Source: Streptomyces poriferorum
Lineage (GTDB): Bacteria > Actinomycetota > Actinomycetes > Streptomycetales > Streptomycetaceae
Length of the DNA: 41,269 bases
Direction of reading: 5' to 3'
Assembly (NCBI RefSeq): GCF_019399235.1
Contig: NZ_JAELVH010000019.1
Span: 1 to 41,269, forward strand
Position 1 is the first letter of the stretch; each line of letters opens with the position of its first letter. This document shows, piece after piece, positions 8,558-16,818 of the stretch. The notes under the pieces are model-generated. The model was not told the DNA's origin. It ran no database searches and saw only the letters and a list, made by a program, of their open reading frames with translations. The translations under genes were made by a program, and so were the position numbers.

Positions 8558-8664
8558 CCCCTCGCCCGGAAGTGGCCCCTCGCCCGGAAGTGGTCCCTCG
8601 CCCGGGAGTGGTCCCTCGCCCGGGAGTGGTCCCTCGCCCGGGAGTGGTCCCTCGCCCGGGCGAG
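8558..8664. repeat. 18-bp tandem repeat, six units, between the NUDIX gene and the pstS PHO boxes
   Basis: Six units of CCCTCGCCCGGGAGTGGT type recur exactly every 18 bp (the CGCCCGG core at 8563, 8581, 8599, 8617, 8635 and 8653). The first two carry GGAAGT and the next three GGGAGT. The array ends in the 14-nt palindrome CTCGCCCGGGCGAG (8651-8664). It lies about 65 nt upstream of the PHO boxes and 35 nt beyond the NUDIX stop. One frame reads as a Gly-Ser-Pro repeat, but nothing else supports coding. Confidence 0.9.
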
Positions 8665-8698
8665 GCCCGCTCCCGGCGTGAGCGCCCGCCCCGGCGCC

Positions 8699-9127
8699 CT
8701 AAGCGCGCGGCAGCACTCGCAGGGCCGCGTCCAGCAGGTCGCGGTCGCGGGGCTGGGTCAGGCGGGTGCGGGCGGCGGCGGGGCGGAGCCACAGCACGCC
8801 GTCCACCTCGTCGTTCGGCACGAAGGCACCCGCCGTGGCCTCGGCGGACCAGTACGTGACCTCCTTCGGCCGACCGTTCACCACGTAACGGGCCATGGGC
8901 AGCACGGCCCCCGGCACGCAGTGGTGGCCCGTCTCCTCCAGGACCTCGCGCAGGGCCGCGTCCCGCGGGGACTCGCCGCGCTTCAGCTTGCCCTTGGGGA
9001 ACCCCCAGTCGTCATATCGCGGACGGTGTACGAGACAGAACTCCACGCCCCCGCCGGCGGACGCGGGCGGGCGGCGCCACAGGACGCAGCCCGCCGCCCG
9101 CACCGTGGAGCCCACCGCCCGGGTCAT
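8699..9127 (-). CDS. NUDIX hydrolase (MutT-like), polyphosphate cluster
   Basis: A 142-aa single-domain NUDIX protein. The Nudix box (G-x5-E-x7-RE-x2-EE-x-G) is complete at residues 46-68: GKLKRGE, then REVLEETGH. The preceding 'DDWGFPKGK' resembles hydrolases of diadenosine polyphosphates or inositol-pyrophosphate/polyphosphate-type substrates; the substrate cannot be fixed from sequence. ATG 9127 overlaps the CHAD gene stop by 4 nt. This places it third in the ppk-CHAD-NUDIX unit and suggests a role in nucleotide or polyphosphate turnover. Confidence 0.92.
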   Translation of the reverse strand: MTRAVGSTVRAAGCVLWRRPPASAGGGVEFCLVHRPRYDDWGFPKGKLKRGESPRDAALREVLEETGHHCVPGAVLPMARYVVNGRPKEVTYWSAEATAGAFVPNDEVDGVLWLRPAAARTRLTQPRDRDLLDAALRVLPRA

Positions 9128-10116
9128 GGCCGGCTCACCCCCGCCGTCGCGTACGGCCAGGTCTCCCGGAACACGGACCGTGCCGCCTCCACCTCGTGGC
9201 GCTGGTCGGCGTGGAGCACCCCCAGGGCGTAGGCGGTCGTCGGCGCGATGCGAGGGGTACGGGCGGCCGCGGAGGCCGCAGCGGCCGCCTCCGCCGCGTC
9301 CCGGTGCAGGTCGAGCGCGTGACCGGGGCCGGCCAGGACCGGATCGGGGGCGCCGCGCACCACCTCGTGGGCGTACCGGTGCAGGCGCAGCAGCAGACGG
9401 GTCTGGTGCCAGGGCGCGTCGTGCGCCTCGTTGTACGGCTCGGCCGTCTCCCACGGGGGGAGCGCCGCGACGGCCCCGAGCAGCCGTTGCTCCGCCCGCT
9501 CGGCGGGTTCGCGCAGCAGCTCACCCGCGGGTTCGGCGGCCTCGGCGGACAGCGGGACCTCGGAGGCCAGCAGCGCGACGGCGTCGGCCACCGCGTGGAA
9601 GCGCGAGGAGCCGAGTGCCTGGAGCGCCGCGGAGTGGGCTCGGGTCCGGGCGAGGGTCAGCTGCCGTTCCAGCAGGGCGCCGGCGCGCGCCGCGCCGACG
9701 CCGAGGACGGCGCGTTCCTTGTCGACGGCAGCGCCACCGGACTCGGCCCGCGCCGCCGGGAGCTGTGCCCCCGACAGCCCGTGCAGCGCTTCGAGGAGCC
9801 GGGTCAGCCGGTCCGCGTACGCGTGCTCGCGGGCGAGCGTGCCGGAGAGCCAGGCCAGTTCGGTGCGCAGCTGCTCGGCCCAGAGCGGGTCGAGCGCCGT
9901 CCGGAAGGTGTGCAGGGTGGCGCCGATGCGGCGGGACGAGCGGCGCAGCGCCCCGGTGGCCTGAACGGCGGCCTGGGGCCCGGCGTCGCTGGGGGCACTG
10001 TTCTCGCGGTGCAGACGCAGGCTGCGCAGGAAGTCCGCGGCCTGTGCCCGCAGATACGGTGCGAGCACCGCCCCCGCGGTCACGTCCGCCTGTGTCTGGT
10101 GGTCAGGGCGTCGCAC
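9124..10116 (-). CDS. CHAD-domain protein (polyphosphate-associated)
   Basis: A 330-aa helical protein of the CHAD family, whose members bind polyphosphate through conserved His/Arg/Lys faces. Typical features are the N-terminal '[22 protein letters not shown]' and [18 protein letters not shown] (about residues 59-76), with repeated Arg/His-rich helices afterwards. GTG 10116 is chosen because GGAGG lies 7 nt upstream. A TTG at 10137 (337 aa) has a weaker site. Either start overlaps the end of ppk (stop at 10103), and the 3' end overlaps the NUDIX start by 4 nt. The overlaps imply one translationally coupled polyphosphate operon. Confidence 0.9.
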   Translation of the reverse strand: MRRPDHQTQADVTAGAVLAPYLRAQAADFLRSLRLHRENSAPSDAGPQAAVQATGALRRSSRRIGATLHTFRTALDPLWAEQLRTELAWLSGTLAREHAYADRLTRLLEALHGLSGAQLPAARAESGGAAVDKERAVLGVGAARAGALLERQLTLARTRAHSAALQALGSSRFHAVADAVALLASEVPLSAEAAEPAGELLREPAERAEQRLLGAVAALPPWETAEPYNEAHDAPWHQTRLLLRLHRYAHEVVRGAPDPVLAGPGHALDLHRDAAEAAAAASAAARTPRIAPTTAYALGVLHADQRHEVEAARSVFRETWPYATAGVSRP

Positions 10117-12358
10117 GCCGGCGCCTCCGGGCGTCAATGAGCATTTCCTGTACGTGGCGCAGTGGCCGGCCCTCCGCGTCCGTGGCGTGCCGGGTCCAGT
10201 TCCCGTCGGGGCCCAGGTGCCAGGAGGAGGTGGTGTCGGCCATGCCGGTCTCCAGGAGCCGGCTGAGAGCGGCCCGGTGCGCGGGGTCGGTGACCCGGAC
10301 CAGGGCCTCGATGCGGCGGTCGAGGTTGCGGTGCATCATGTCGGCGCTGCCGAACCAGACTTCGGGCTCGCCGCCGTTGCCGAAGGAGAAGACCCGCGAG
10401 TGTTCGAGGAAGCGGCCCAGGACCGAGCGGACCCGGACGTTCTCGGAGAGGCCGGTGACGCCGGGGCGGATCGCGCAGATGCCGCGGACCCATATGTCGA
10501 CCGGGACGCCCGCCTGCGCGGCCCGGTAGCAGGCGTCGATGATCGCTTCGTCGACCATCGAGTTGACCTTGATGCGTACGTAGGCGGGCCGGCCGGCCCG
10601 CTGGTGTGCGATCTCCTTGTTGATCCGGACGATCAGCCCGTCACGCAGCGACTTCGGAGCGACGAGGAGCCGGCGGTAGGTCTCTCGGCGTGAGTAGCCG
10701 GAGAGCCGGTTGAAGAGGTCGGAGAGGTCCGCGCCGACCTGCGGGTCGGCGGTGAGCAGGCCGAGGTCCTCGTACAGCCGGGCCGTCTTGGGGTGGTAGT
10801 TGCCCGTGCCGACGTGCGAGTAGCGGCGCAGGGTGTCGCCCTCCTGGCGGACGACGAGCGAGAGCTTGCAGTGCGTCTTCAGGCCGACGAGCCCGTAGAC
10901 GACGTGGCAGCCCGCCTCCTCCAGCTTGCGGGCCCACTTGATGTTGGCCTGCTCGTCGAAGCGAGCCTTGATCTCGACGAGTACGAGGACCTGCTTGCCG
11001 GACTCGGCGGCGTCGATCAGGGCGTCCACTATCGGGGAGTCGCCGGAGGTGCGGTAGAGCGTCTGCTTGATCGCGAGGACGTCCGGGTCGCCCGCCGCCT
11101 GCTCCAGGAAGGCCTGGACGGAGGTGGAGAAGGAGTCGTACGGGTGGTGCAGCAGCACGTCGCGTTCGCGCAGGGCGGCGAAGATGTCGGGCGCGGAGGC
11201 GGACTCCACCTCGGCGAGGTCGCGGTGGGTGCCGGCGATGAACTTGGGGAACTTCAGCTCCGGCCGGTCCAGCGACGCTATGCCGAACAACCCGGTGAGG
11301 TCGAGCGGCCCGGGCAGCGGGTAGACCTCGGCGTCGGACACCTTGAGCTCGCGGACCAGCAGGTCCAGCACGTACGGGTCGATGGACTCCTCGACCTCCA
11401 GGCGGACCGGCGGGCCGAAGCGGCGCCGCATGAGCTCCTTCTCCAGGGCCTGGAGCAGGTTCTCGGCGTCGTCCTCCTCGACCTCCAGGTCCTCGTTCCT
11501 GGTGACCCGGAACATGTGGTGCGCGAGGACCTCCATCCCCGGGAAGAGCTCCTCCAGGTGGGCCGCGATGACGTCCTCGATGGGGACGTAGCGCTGCGGC
11601 GAGGCCTCCAGGAAGCGGGTCAGCAGCGGCGGCACCTTGACCCGGGCGAAGTGGCGGTGACCGCTGACCGGGTTGCGTACGACGACGGCGAGGTTCAGCG
11701 AGAGGCCGGAGATGTACGGGAACGGGTGCGCCGGGTCGACGGCCAGCGGCGTCAGCACGGGGAAGACGCGCTGGCGGAAGAAGGTGAACAGGCGGGCCTG
11801 CTCCTTCTCGGTCAGCTCCGGCCAGCGGATCAGCTGGATGCCCTCGTCGGACAGGGCGGGGGCGACGTCCTGCTGGTAGCAGGCGGCATGCCGGGCCATG
11901 AGCTCGCGCGAGCGGGTCCAGATCAGGTCGAGGACCTCGCGGGGCTGGAGACCGGACGCGGAGCGGGTGGCGACACCGGTCGCGATGCGGCGCTTGAGGC
12001 CCGCCACCCGGACCATGAAGAACTCGTCCAGGTTCGAGGCGAAGATGGCGAGGAAATTAGCCCGTTCGAGGAGCGGCGTCGCCGGGTCCTCGGCCAGTTC
12101 CAGAACACGTTCGTTGAACGCGAGCCAACTGCGTTCCCGGTCGAGGAACCGGCCCTGCGGCAGCTCGTCCCCGTCGACATCGGGTTCGTACGCGTCGGCG
12201 TCGGCGTCGATGTCGGGGTCGAGGTCGGCCGCGGTGGACAGGGCCGCCGAGGAGGACGACGGGGTGGCGACGGCGTGCGGCCGGTGCGCGGCGAGGGAGC
12301 CGACGGACGGCTGGGCGGTGGGCTGGACCGGGACCTCGGAGCTGGGCTGCTGGCTCAT
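10103..12358 (-). CDS. ppk: Polyphosphate kinase 1
   Basis: A 751-aa PPK1, which reversibly transfers the gamma-phosphate of ATP onto polyphosphate. About 65 residues of acidic, low-complexity N-terminus precede the N domain ([20 protein letters not shown], about residues 70-89; [12 protein letters not shown] at 107). The catalytic C1 domain follows, with the autophosphorylated-His region GLKTHCKL (His496) and [20 protein letters not shown]. Length is typical. Start ATG 12358 (MSQQPS) is the first plausible start. It is the first gene of the unit; a possible degenerate PHO box lies at 12511-12537. In Streptomyces ppk is known to be PhoP-responsive; here that is inference. Confidence 0.97.
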   Translation of the reverse strand: MSQQPSSEVPVQPTAQPSVGSLAAHRPHAVATPSSSSAALSTAADLDPDIDADADAYEPDVDGDELPQGRFLDRERSWLAFNERVLELAEDPATPLLERANFLAIFASNLDEFFMVRVAGLKRRIATGVATRSASGLQPREVLDLIWTRSRELMARHAACYQQDVAPALSDEGIQLIRWPELTEKEQARLFTFFRQRVFPVLTPLAVDPAHPFPYISGLSLNLAVVVRNPVSGHRHFARVKVPPLLTRFLEASPQRYVPIEDVIAAHLEELFPGMEVLAHHMFRVTRNEDLEVEEDDAENLLQALEKELMRRRFGPPVRLEVEESIDPYVLDLLVRELKVSDAEVYPLPGPLDLTGLFGIASLDRPELKFPKFIAGTHRDLAEVESASAPDIFAALRERDVLLHHPYDSFSTSVQAFLEQAAGDPDVLAIKQTLYRTSGDSPIVDALIDAAESGKQVLVLVEIKARFDEQANIKWARKLEEAGCHVVYGLVGLKTHCKLSLVVRQEGDTLRRYSHVGTGNYHPKTARLYEDLGLLTADPQVGADLSDLFNRLSGYSRRETYRRLLVAPKSLRDGLIVRINKEIAHQRAGRPAYVRIKVNSMVDEAIIDACYRAAQAGVPVDIWVRGICAIRPGVTGLSENVRVRSVLGRFLEHSRVFSFGNGGEPEVWFGSADMMHRNLDRRIEALVRVTDPAHRAALSRLLETGMADTTSSWHLGPDGNWTRHATDAEGRPLRHVQEMLIDARRRRRATP

Positions 12359-12510
12359 GGGCCCATTCTTCCGCGTGGAGTGCTCCGGGGGCGCGTCGGA
12401 GAGGAAGGAGATCGCGGAGATCGCGTGGTCGGCGCGCTCTCCGCCGGGATTTCTCCCGTTGCGGGGGGTCGGCACAGCTGGCTGCATCCTGAGAGGGTCG
12501 CAAGGGCGTC

Positions 12511-12537
12511 TGAATGCCCGGTAACGGCGACATGACA
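12511..12537 (-). promoter_or_regulatory. Possible degenerate PHO box upstream of ppk
   Basis: Read on the minus strand, three weak units (GTCATGT, GTTACCG and ATTCAGA) lie at roughly 10-11 nt steps about 155-180 nt upstream of the ppk start. They match the PHO-box consensus only partially. The rest of the 241-nt gap (12359-12599) holds the hairpin at 12553-12591 and nothing else I recognise. Confidence 0.3.
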
Positions 12538-12552
12538 TGCAGGAAGCGGTGT

Positions 12553-12591
12553 GGCCGTGCCCGGGGGTCCCGTGGGCCCCCGGGCACGGCC
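12553..12591. terminator. Terminator hairpin after the ABC permease
   Basis: Arms 12553-12570 and 12575-12591 pair over 17 bp with one bulged base and a short CGTG loop. The element lies just past the stop of the minus-strand permease gene and separates that operon from ppk. Confidence 0.85.
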
Positions 12592-12599
12592 CCGGCCCC

Positions 12600-13613
12600 T
12601 CAGGCGTGGCGGCGGCGCAGGACGCGGAAGGCGAGCGCGACGGCCGCGGCGGCGAGGACGAGGACGATGCCGGTCTCGACGAGCTGGAGGGGCCAGAAAT
12701 GGGAGGCGGGGTGGTGGTCGACCCAGAACCCGGTGACGTGGTGATCCGCCAGGCACCGGACTTCCTCCGCGTGGGGACGCTGCCAGCAGGTCTCCATGGG
12801 CAGGCGACTGCCGTCGGCGGTGATCCGGCCGGTGCCGAGGACCCAGGAGTCGGCATCGACGCCGTTACCGGCCGACGCCGTGTTGATCGCCGTCCGCAGG
12901 GGCCACAGAGCGCTGCGTACGGTGGTCAGCGTCACGGCCACCGCTCCGGTGGCGAGCACGGCCACGGCCATCGCGGGGACGGTTCGGTGGATCAGAAGCC
13001 CTGTGAGTGCGCCCAGGGCGAGGCCGAGCAGGGCGTACGCGACGGGCATCGTCCCCAGCGCACCGAATACGGGGCGTTCGTACCAGTTGACCGGGTACTC
13101 GGTGCTCGACTGCGACCGGGACCAGGCGTAGACGGCAGTCAGGACGGACACACCGGCGAGCAGCACAACGGCCGGTACGGCAAGTTTGGCGACGAACCAG
13201 TGGGCGGGTGACACGGACTGTGTCCACGACACCCTGTACGTCCCGCTCTCGAACTCCCTGGCGATCATCGGCCCTGCGACGAAGGCGGCGATGAGACCGG
13301 GCAGGACGATCAGTGCGAGCCCTCCGTACCCGAGCACTGTGCTGAACTGCGACATGGAGTCCAGGTAGTTCCGGACCGGCTGGGAGCACTCGAGGCCGAC
13401 GTTCGCCGCCGAGCAGGGATCGGCGGCGAACGTGTCCGCGACCTGTGCCGCACGCAGCGCGAAGCCGACCAGGACGACGATCCCGGCGAGAGCGAGTGCG
13501 CCCGCGATCTGCAGGGCCGCCCGGTGCTGACGCAGGAGGACCCGGGCACCGGCGCGCAGGGCGAGGCCGGACGGGGCGGAGCGCGGCGGCGTGGTTGTGG
13601 TGATCGTGCTCAT
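12600..13613 (-). CDS. ABC-2 type transporter permease
   Basis: A 337-aa membrane protein with about six hydrophobic helices. A first helix near residues 38-56 and a long extracellular loop with Cys pairs are followed by [20 protein letters not shown] (about residues 115-134). This is typical of actinobacterial ABC-2 permeases that work with single-domain ATPases. A second large extracytoplasmic region (about residues 235-300) contains Cys and His residues. The start overlaps the ATPase gene stop by 4 nt. Substrate is unknown; the GntR/YtrA-type regulator suggests a cell-envelope or antibiotic-stress role. Confidence 0.88.
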   Translation of the reverse strand: MSTITTTTPPRSAPSGLALRAGARVLLRQHRAALQIAGALALAGIVVLVGFALRAAQVADTFAADPCSAANVGLECSQPVRNYLDSMSQFSTVLGYGGLALIVLPGLIAAFVAGPMIAREFESGTYRVSWTQSVSPAHWFVAKLAVPAVVLLAGVSVLTAVYAWSRSQSSTEYPVNWYERPVFGALGTMPVAYALLGLALGALTGLLIHRTVPAMAVAVLATGAVAVTLTTVRSALWPLRTAINTASAGNGVDADSWVLGTGRITADGSRLPMETCWQRPHAEEVRCLADHHVTGFWVDHHPASHFWPLQLVETGIVLVLAAAAVALAFRVLRRRHA

Positions 13614-14515
13614 GCCGCGCTCACCGCCTCACGGGTCCGGGTGTCCGCGCTCGGCGTGAGCAGTGGGGGCGCGTCCGGTGACCGCAGGTGCGCCAGCAGC
13701 AGCTCCTCCAGCGACGGCTCCGCCGTCTCCCAGCCGGCGGACGCGTCCACCGGGCCTTCCCTCCTGACGAGTGCGGTCAGCTGCCGCCCCGTGGTGCGGG
13801 ACTCGACCACGGTGTGCGGGGCGAGGTCGCCCACCGGGCCGGTGAGCAGCGTGTGCGCGGCGATCAGGTCGTCCGTCTCGCCGCCGAGGCGGATGCGGCC
13901 CCCGTCGACGAGGAGCAGGTAGTCGCAGGCGCCCTCCAGCTCGGTGAGGATGTGCGAGGACATCACGATGGTGGTGCCGTGCTCGGCGGACTCCGCCATC
14001 AGCGCGCCCATCAGCTGGTGCCGCGCCAGAGGGTCGAGGTCGGCCATCGGCTCGTCCAGGAGCAGCAGTTCGGGCCGCTTGCCGAGCGCGAGGGCCAACG
14101 CGAGCCGGGTGCGCTGACCGCCCGACAGGGTGCGGACCTTCGCGCCGCCGGGGAGCGGCTCCGTGATGCGTTCGGCGGTTGCCTGGTCCCAGCTCGCCGG
14201 ATTCAGCTCGGCGCCCGCCCAGAGCGTCTCGGTGACCGTCAACTGCGGGTACAGCGGCTTGTCCTGGGCCACGAAGGCCATCCGGGCGCGGGCGTCGGGG
14301 GGCGTCAGGCCCAGCACCCGTACCGTTCCCTCGGCCGGCCGCAGGAACCCCGCGGCGATGGCCAGCAGGGTGGACTTGCCGGCCCCGTTGGGTCCGACGA
14401 GCGCGCACACGCGCCCGGCGGGCAGCCGGAACGAGCAGTCGTGCAGCACCCGGTTCCCGCCTCTGCTCCGATATGTCATGCCGAGGCCCACGGCCTCGAT
14501 CGCAGCGCCTGTCAT
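13610..14515 (-). CDS. ABC transporter ATP-binding protein
   Basis: A 301-aa ATPase with Walker A GPNGAGKST (about residues 39-47), signature LSGGQRTRLALALAL, Walker B LLLLDEPMADLDP and switch His in VMSSHILTELEG. The C-terminal 80 residues form a non-ATPase extension like those of drug/lantibiotic-type exporters. It overlaps the GntR regulator gene upstream (ATGA at about 14512-14515) and the permease gene downstream, so the three are translationally coupled. Confidence 0.93.
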   Translation of the reverse strand: MTGAAIEAVGLGMTYRSRGGNRVLHDCSFRLPAGRVCALVGPNGAGKSTLLAIAAGFLRPAEGTVRVLGLTPPDARARMAFVAQDKPLYPQLTVTETLWAGAELNPASWDQATAERITEPLPGGAKVRTLSGGQRTRLALALALGKRPELLLLDEPMADLDPLARHQLMGALMAESAEHGTTIVMSSHILTELEGACDYLLLVDGGRIRLGGETDDLIAAHTLLTGPVGDLAPHTVVESRTTGRQLTALVRREGPVDASAGWETAEPSLEELLLAHLRSPDAPPLLTPSADTRTREAVSAA

Positions 14516-14922
14516 CCGGTGTGATCCCCCTCGAACGTCTTGTCCAGTACGGCGGTGAAGAGCGCGCTCACGTCGTCCCTTTCCAGGCCGGCGGCGCGGG
14601 CCCGGCCGGCCCAGTCGGCGAGCTCGGCGCGCAGCGGGGCGTCGTCGGCCGCCGCCGCGCCGCCGAGCGCCCGGGTGACGAAGGTGCCGAGGCCGCGCCG
14701 CGCCTCGACGAGACCCTCGCGCTCCAGCTCGCGGTATGCCTTCAGCACGGTGTTCGGGTTGATGGCGGTGGCCTCCACGACCTCGCGCGCGGTGGGCAGC
14801 CGGTCGCCGGGCTCCAGCAGTCCCAGCCGCAGGGCCTGTTTGGTCTGCTGGACGATCTGGAGGTACGTGGCGACGCCGCTGCGCCGGTCGATGCGGAACT
14901 CGACCGCTGCGGACTGTGCCAT
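14512..14922 (-). CDS. GntR-family regulator, YtrA type
   Basis: A 136-aa short GntR protein with an N-terminal winged helix (YLQIVQQTKQALRLGLLEPG, then LPTAREVVEATAINPNTVLKAYRELEREGLVEARRGLGTFV) and a C-terminal tail of only about 45 residues. This is the architecture of the YtrA subfamily, which usually represses the ABC operon it heads. ATG 14922 is chosen because AAAGGGG lies 6 nt upstream; a GTG five codons earlier would overlap the operator. A perfect palindrome at 14929-14956 covers the ribosome-binding region, which predicts tight autoregulation. Confidence 0.93.
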   Translation of the reverse strand: MAQSAAVEFRIDRRSGVATYLQIVQQTKQALRLGLLEPGDRLPTAREVVEATAINPNTVLKAYRELEREGLVEARRGLGTFVTRALGGAAAADDAPLRAELADWAGRARAAGLERDDVSALFTAVLDKTFEGDHTG

Positions 14923-14928
14923 GTTCAC

Positions 14929-14956
14929 CCCTTTCACTAATTGAGTAGTGAAAGGG
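14929..14956. promoter_or_regulatory. Operator palindrome of the GntR/ABC operon
   Basis: Perfect 11-bp inverted arms, CCCTTTCACTA-N6-TAGTGAAAGGG, lie 7 nt upstream of the GntR start codon and include its Shine-Dalgarno sequence. Length and position fit a GntR dimer site. Confidence 0.85.
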
Positions 14957-15004
14957 TGGCGTAAGGAAGGGGCGACGTCAAGAGACGCCGCCCCTAAGGT
15001 CTTT

Positions 15005-15061
15005 CGTCTGGATCAGGCCGGATCAGGGGCCGGGCCCCGCGAGCCCGGCATGATCCAAACG
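15005..15061. terminator. Large imperfect inverted repeat downstream of mshD
   Basis: The 17-nt arms 15005-15021 and 15045-15061 match at 15 of 17 positions (CGTCTGGATCAGGCCGG and its near-complement). A second G/C palindrome lies in the loop. The element sits between the mshD stop and the GntR operator, so a terminator for mshD is the likeliest role. Confidence 0.65.
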
Positions 15062-15088
15062 AGAGGCCCTCGCTGCCGTGACGATGTC

Positions 15089-16027
15089 TCAGGACTCCGT
15101 GCGGTACATCAGATCGACCTCGTGGGTGGTGAAGCCCATCCGCTCGTAGACGGCCACGGCCGCCGTGTTGTCCGCGTCGACGTAGAGCATCGCGGTGGGC
15201 AGCCCCTCGGAGGCGAGGTGGCGCAGCCCGGTCGCGGTCAGGGCCTTGCCCAGGCCGCCGCCCTGCGCGTCGGGCCGGATGCCGACCACGTAGACCTCGC
15301 CGAGCTGTTCGTCGGCGTGCACCTTCGTCCAGTGGAAGCCGATCAACTCGGAGCCGCCGTCGTCCGTTCCGCGCTCGGCCAGGAAGAACCCCTTCGGGTC
15401 GAACCAGGGCTCGGCCTTGCGGTCGTCCAGGTCGCGCTGGGTCAGCGAGCCCTGCTCGGGGTGGTGGGCGAATGCGGCGCTGTTCACGGCGAGCCAGGCG
15501 GCGTCGTCCTCGCCGGGCACGAAGGTGCGGACGGTGACGCCCGGAGGCAGTACCGGCTCGGCGATGTTCAGCGGGCTCAACGGGCGGCGCAGCTGACGCA
15601 GTTCGCGGAAGAGCGAGAGGCCGAGCACCTGCGCGAGGTGCCGCGCGGCGGATTTGCCGCCGTGCGCCCAGACCCGCAGCCGCTTGCCGGTCGCGGCGAG
15701 CAGCGCCGCCCCGAGCGCACGCCCGTGCCCGTGCCCGCGGTGCGACGGGTGCACGACCAGCTCGGCGGCGGGTGCCTCGACGGGGTCGGTGTCCTCCAGC
15801 TGCGCGTAACCCACCAGCGTGCCGCCGGCCGTCAGCAGGAAGTGCCGTACGCCTTGCCGGTGCCCGCCCCGCAACTGCAGCCGCCCCTGCTCGGACACGG
15901 CCTGCCGGCCGTCCGACTGCGCGGCCTCGGCGAGCAGCTCGGAGACGGCGGCCGCCTGGTCGGGGGAGAGGGTGTCGAGCGTCTGGATCTCGCGTCCGGG
16001 GGCGGGGAGGGGTACGTCAGTCGTCAT
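15089..16027 (-). CDS. mshD: Mycothiol synthase MshD
   Basis: A 312-aa tandem GNAT protein that acetylates Cys-GlcN-Ins in the last step of mycothiol synthesis. The N-terminal GNAT half carries HRGHGHGRALGAALL (about residues 94-108). The active C-terminal half has WTKVHADEQLGEVYVVGIRP, then DAQGGGLGKALTATGLRHL and YVDADNTAAVAVYERMGF. Length is typical. The start codon is preceded by TACGCT with a 7-nt gap (plus 16035-16040), so it is probably leaderless. Confidence 0.95.
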   Translation of the reverse strand: MTTDVPLPAPGREIQTLDTLSPDQAAAVSELLAEAAQSDGRQAVSEQGRLQLRGGHRQGVRHFLLTAGGTLVGYAQLEDTDPVEAPAAELVVHPSHRGHGHGRALGAALLAATGKRLRVWAHGGKSAARHLAQVLGLSLFRELRQLRRPLSPLNIAEPVLPPGVTVRTFVPGEDDAAWLAVNSAAFAHHPEQGSLTQRDLDDRKAEPWFDPKGFFLAERGTDDGGSELIGFHWTKVHADEQLGEVYVVGIRPDAQGGGLGKALTATGLRHLASEGLPTAMLYVDADNTAAVAVYERMGFTTHEVDLMYRTES

Positions 16028-16034
16028 GTGTACG

Positions 16035-16040
16035 AGCGTA
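16035..16040 (-). promoter_or_regulatory. -10 hexamer of mshD (leaderless)
   Basis: TACGCT on the minus strand, 7 nt before the ATG, with no Shine-Dalgarno sequence between them. Confidence 0.55.
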
Positions 16041-16084
16041 CGGCGGGCGGGGTGGGAACGAGGGGTGTGCGGGGTCCTCCACGC

Positions 16085-16607
16085 TCAGCTGTTGGGCTCC
16101 GGCGGGTTCAGCACGCCGACCGCGATGCGTGAGAGGTCCTCGGCGGCGGGCAGCAGTTCGCGTGCCCGGTCGGGCACTGGCGTCCGACGAAGGCGAAACC
16201 GGCCCCGAGCTCGGTGAGGAAGCGGATCAGGCCGGCGACGAGGGCGTCCTCCGGGCCGTGCTCGGCGGGACGCCCCTCCAGCTCGGTGAAGTCGAGACGG
16301 TGCGGATCCTTGAAGACTTCTGCGCGGTGGCGATCCGGTCGATGATCTTCGTGCCTCGCTGCCCCCCGCGCTGCCGCTCCGGGATCGTCCGCCCGATCTC
16401 CCCGTACATCCGGAGCATCTCGGTGTTCACCTTGAGCTGGGCGCGCGCATGCGCGCTCCGCGCGATCGAGTTCAAGCCGTCGTGCGCATGCGCGCTCCGC
16501 ACGATCGAATTCAGTCCGTCGATCACCTCGTGAAGGCCGGGAGGCAGTCCCGAGGGCTGTTGAGCGGGGACGACGGCCTCCGCTGTGGTGGTGCTGTCGC
16601 TGTCCAT
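16085..16607 (-). pseudogene. Decayed DUF1016/YhcG-type PDDEXK nuclease gene
   Basis: The N-terminal frame from ATG 16607 reads through AQLKVNTEMLRMYGEIGRTI and TKIIDRIATA, the signature of the DUF1016 N-terminal domain. It then degenerates. About 90 nt later a different frame gives LIRFLTELGAGFAFVGRQ (around 16190-16245), the conserved start of the C-terminal nuclease domain. Another jump leads to LLPAAEDLSRIAVGVL and a stop at 16085. The intact family is around 350 aa; most of both domains is missing here. At least two frameshifts or deletions are needed, so this is a remnant. A 13-residue tandem duplication lies in the N-terminal part. Such proteins are often found in mobile or defence contexts; no other mobile trace is visible here. 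Confidence 0.82.
16445..16522. repeat. 39-bp tandem duplication inside the DUF1016 pseudogene
   Basis: Two copies, 16445-16483 and 16484-16522, differ at only a few positions and encode DGLNSIVRSAHAH and DGLNSIARSAHAR. The period is an exact multiple of three, so it kept the local frame. Confidence 0.85.
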
Positions 16608-16818
16608 GGCGTACAGATTTGCGCGCCCGCGATGCAGGCGGTGACGTCTCTGCTCACGTATGTAAGCCATATGAGTGAATGGCCCCGTTCTGCTCGGACG
16701 GCAACCTATTCGTAACCCCGAACACCTGTCGCGCTACGCGCGTTGACTCTAGGCTGCGGCACGCAGTCTCCAGACTTGTCACACCCTCACACCACCCGCT
16801 GAACTCACAAGGGGACCG

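Noticed and set aside
8558..8664. CRISPR array
   Set aside because: Contiguous 18-bp units without unique spacers and no cas genes.
8496..8681. Short ORF coding Gly-Ser-Pro repeats over the 18-bp array
   Set aside because: The peptide is only the translation of the DNA repeat, with no ribosome-binding site or conserved part.
13610..14922. An exotic defence island formed by the GntR/ABC operon and the nuclease remnant
   Set aside because: The GntR/ABC set is a common YtrA-type operon and the nuclease gene is dead and separated by mshD; no other defence gene is present.
16681..16760. PHO box upstream of the 5'-nucleotidase gene
   Set aside because: Only an isolated GTTCTGC-like heptamer; no second unit at an 11-nt step.
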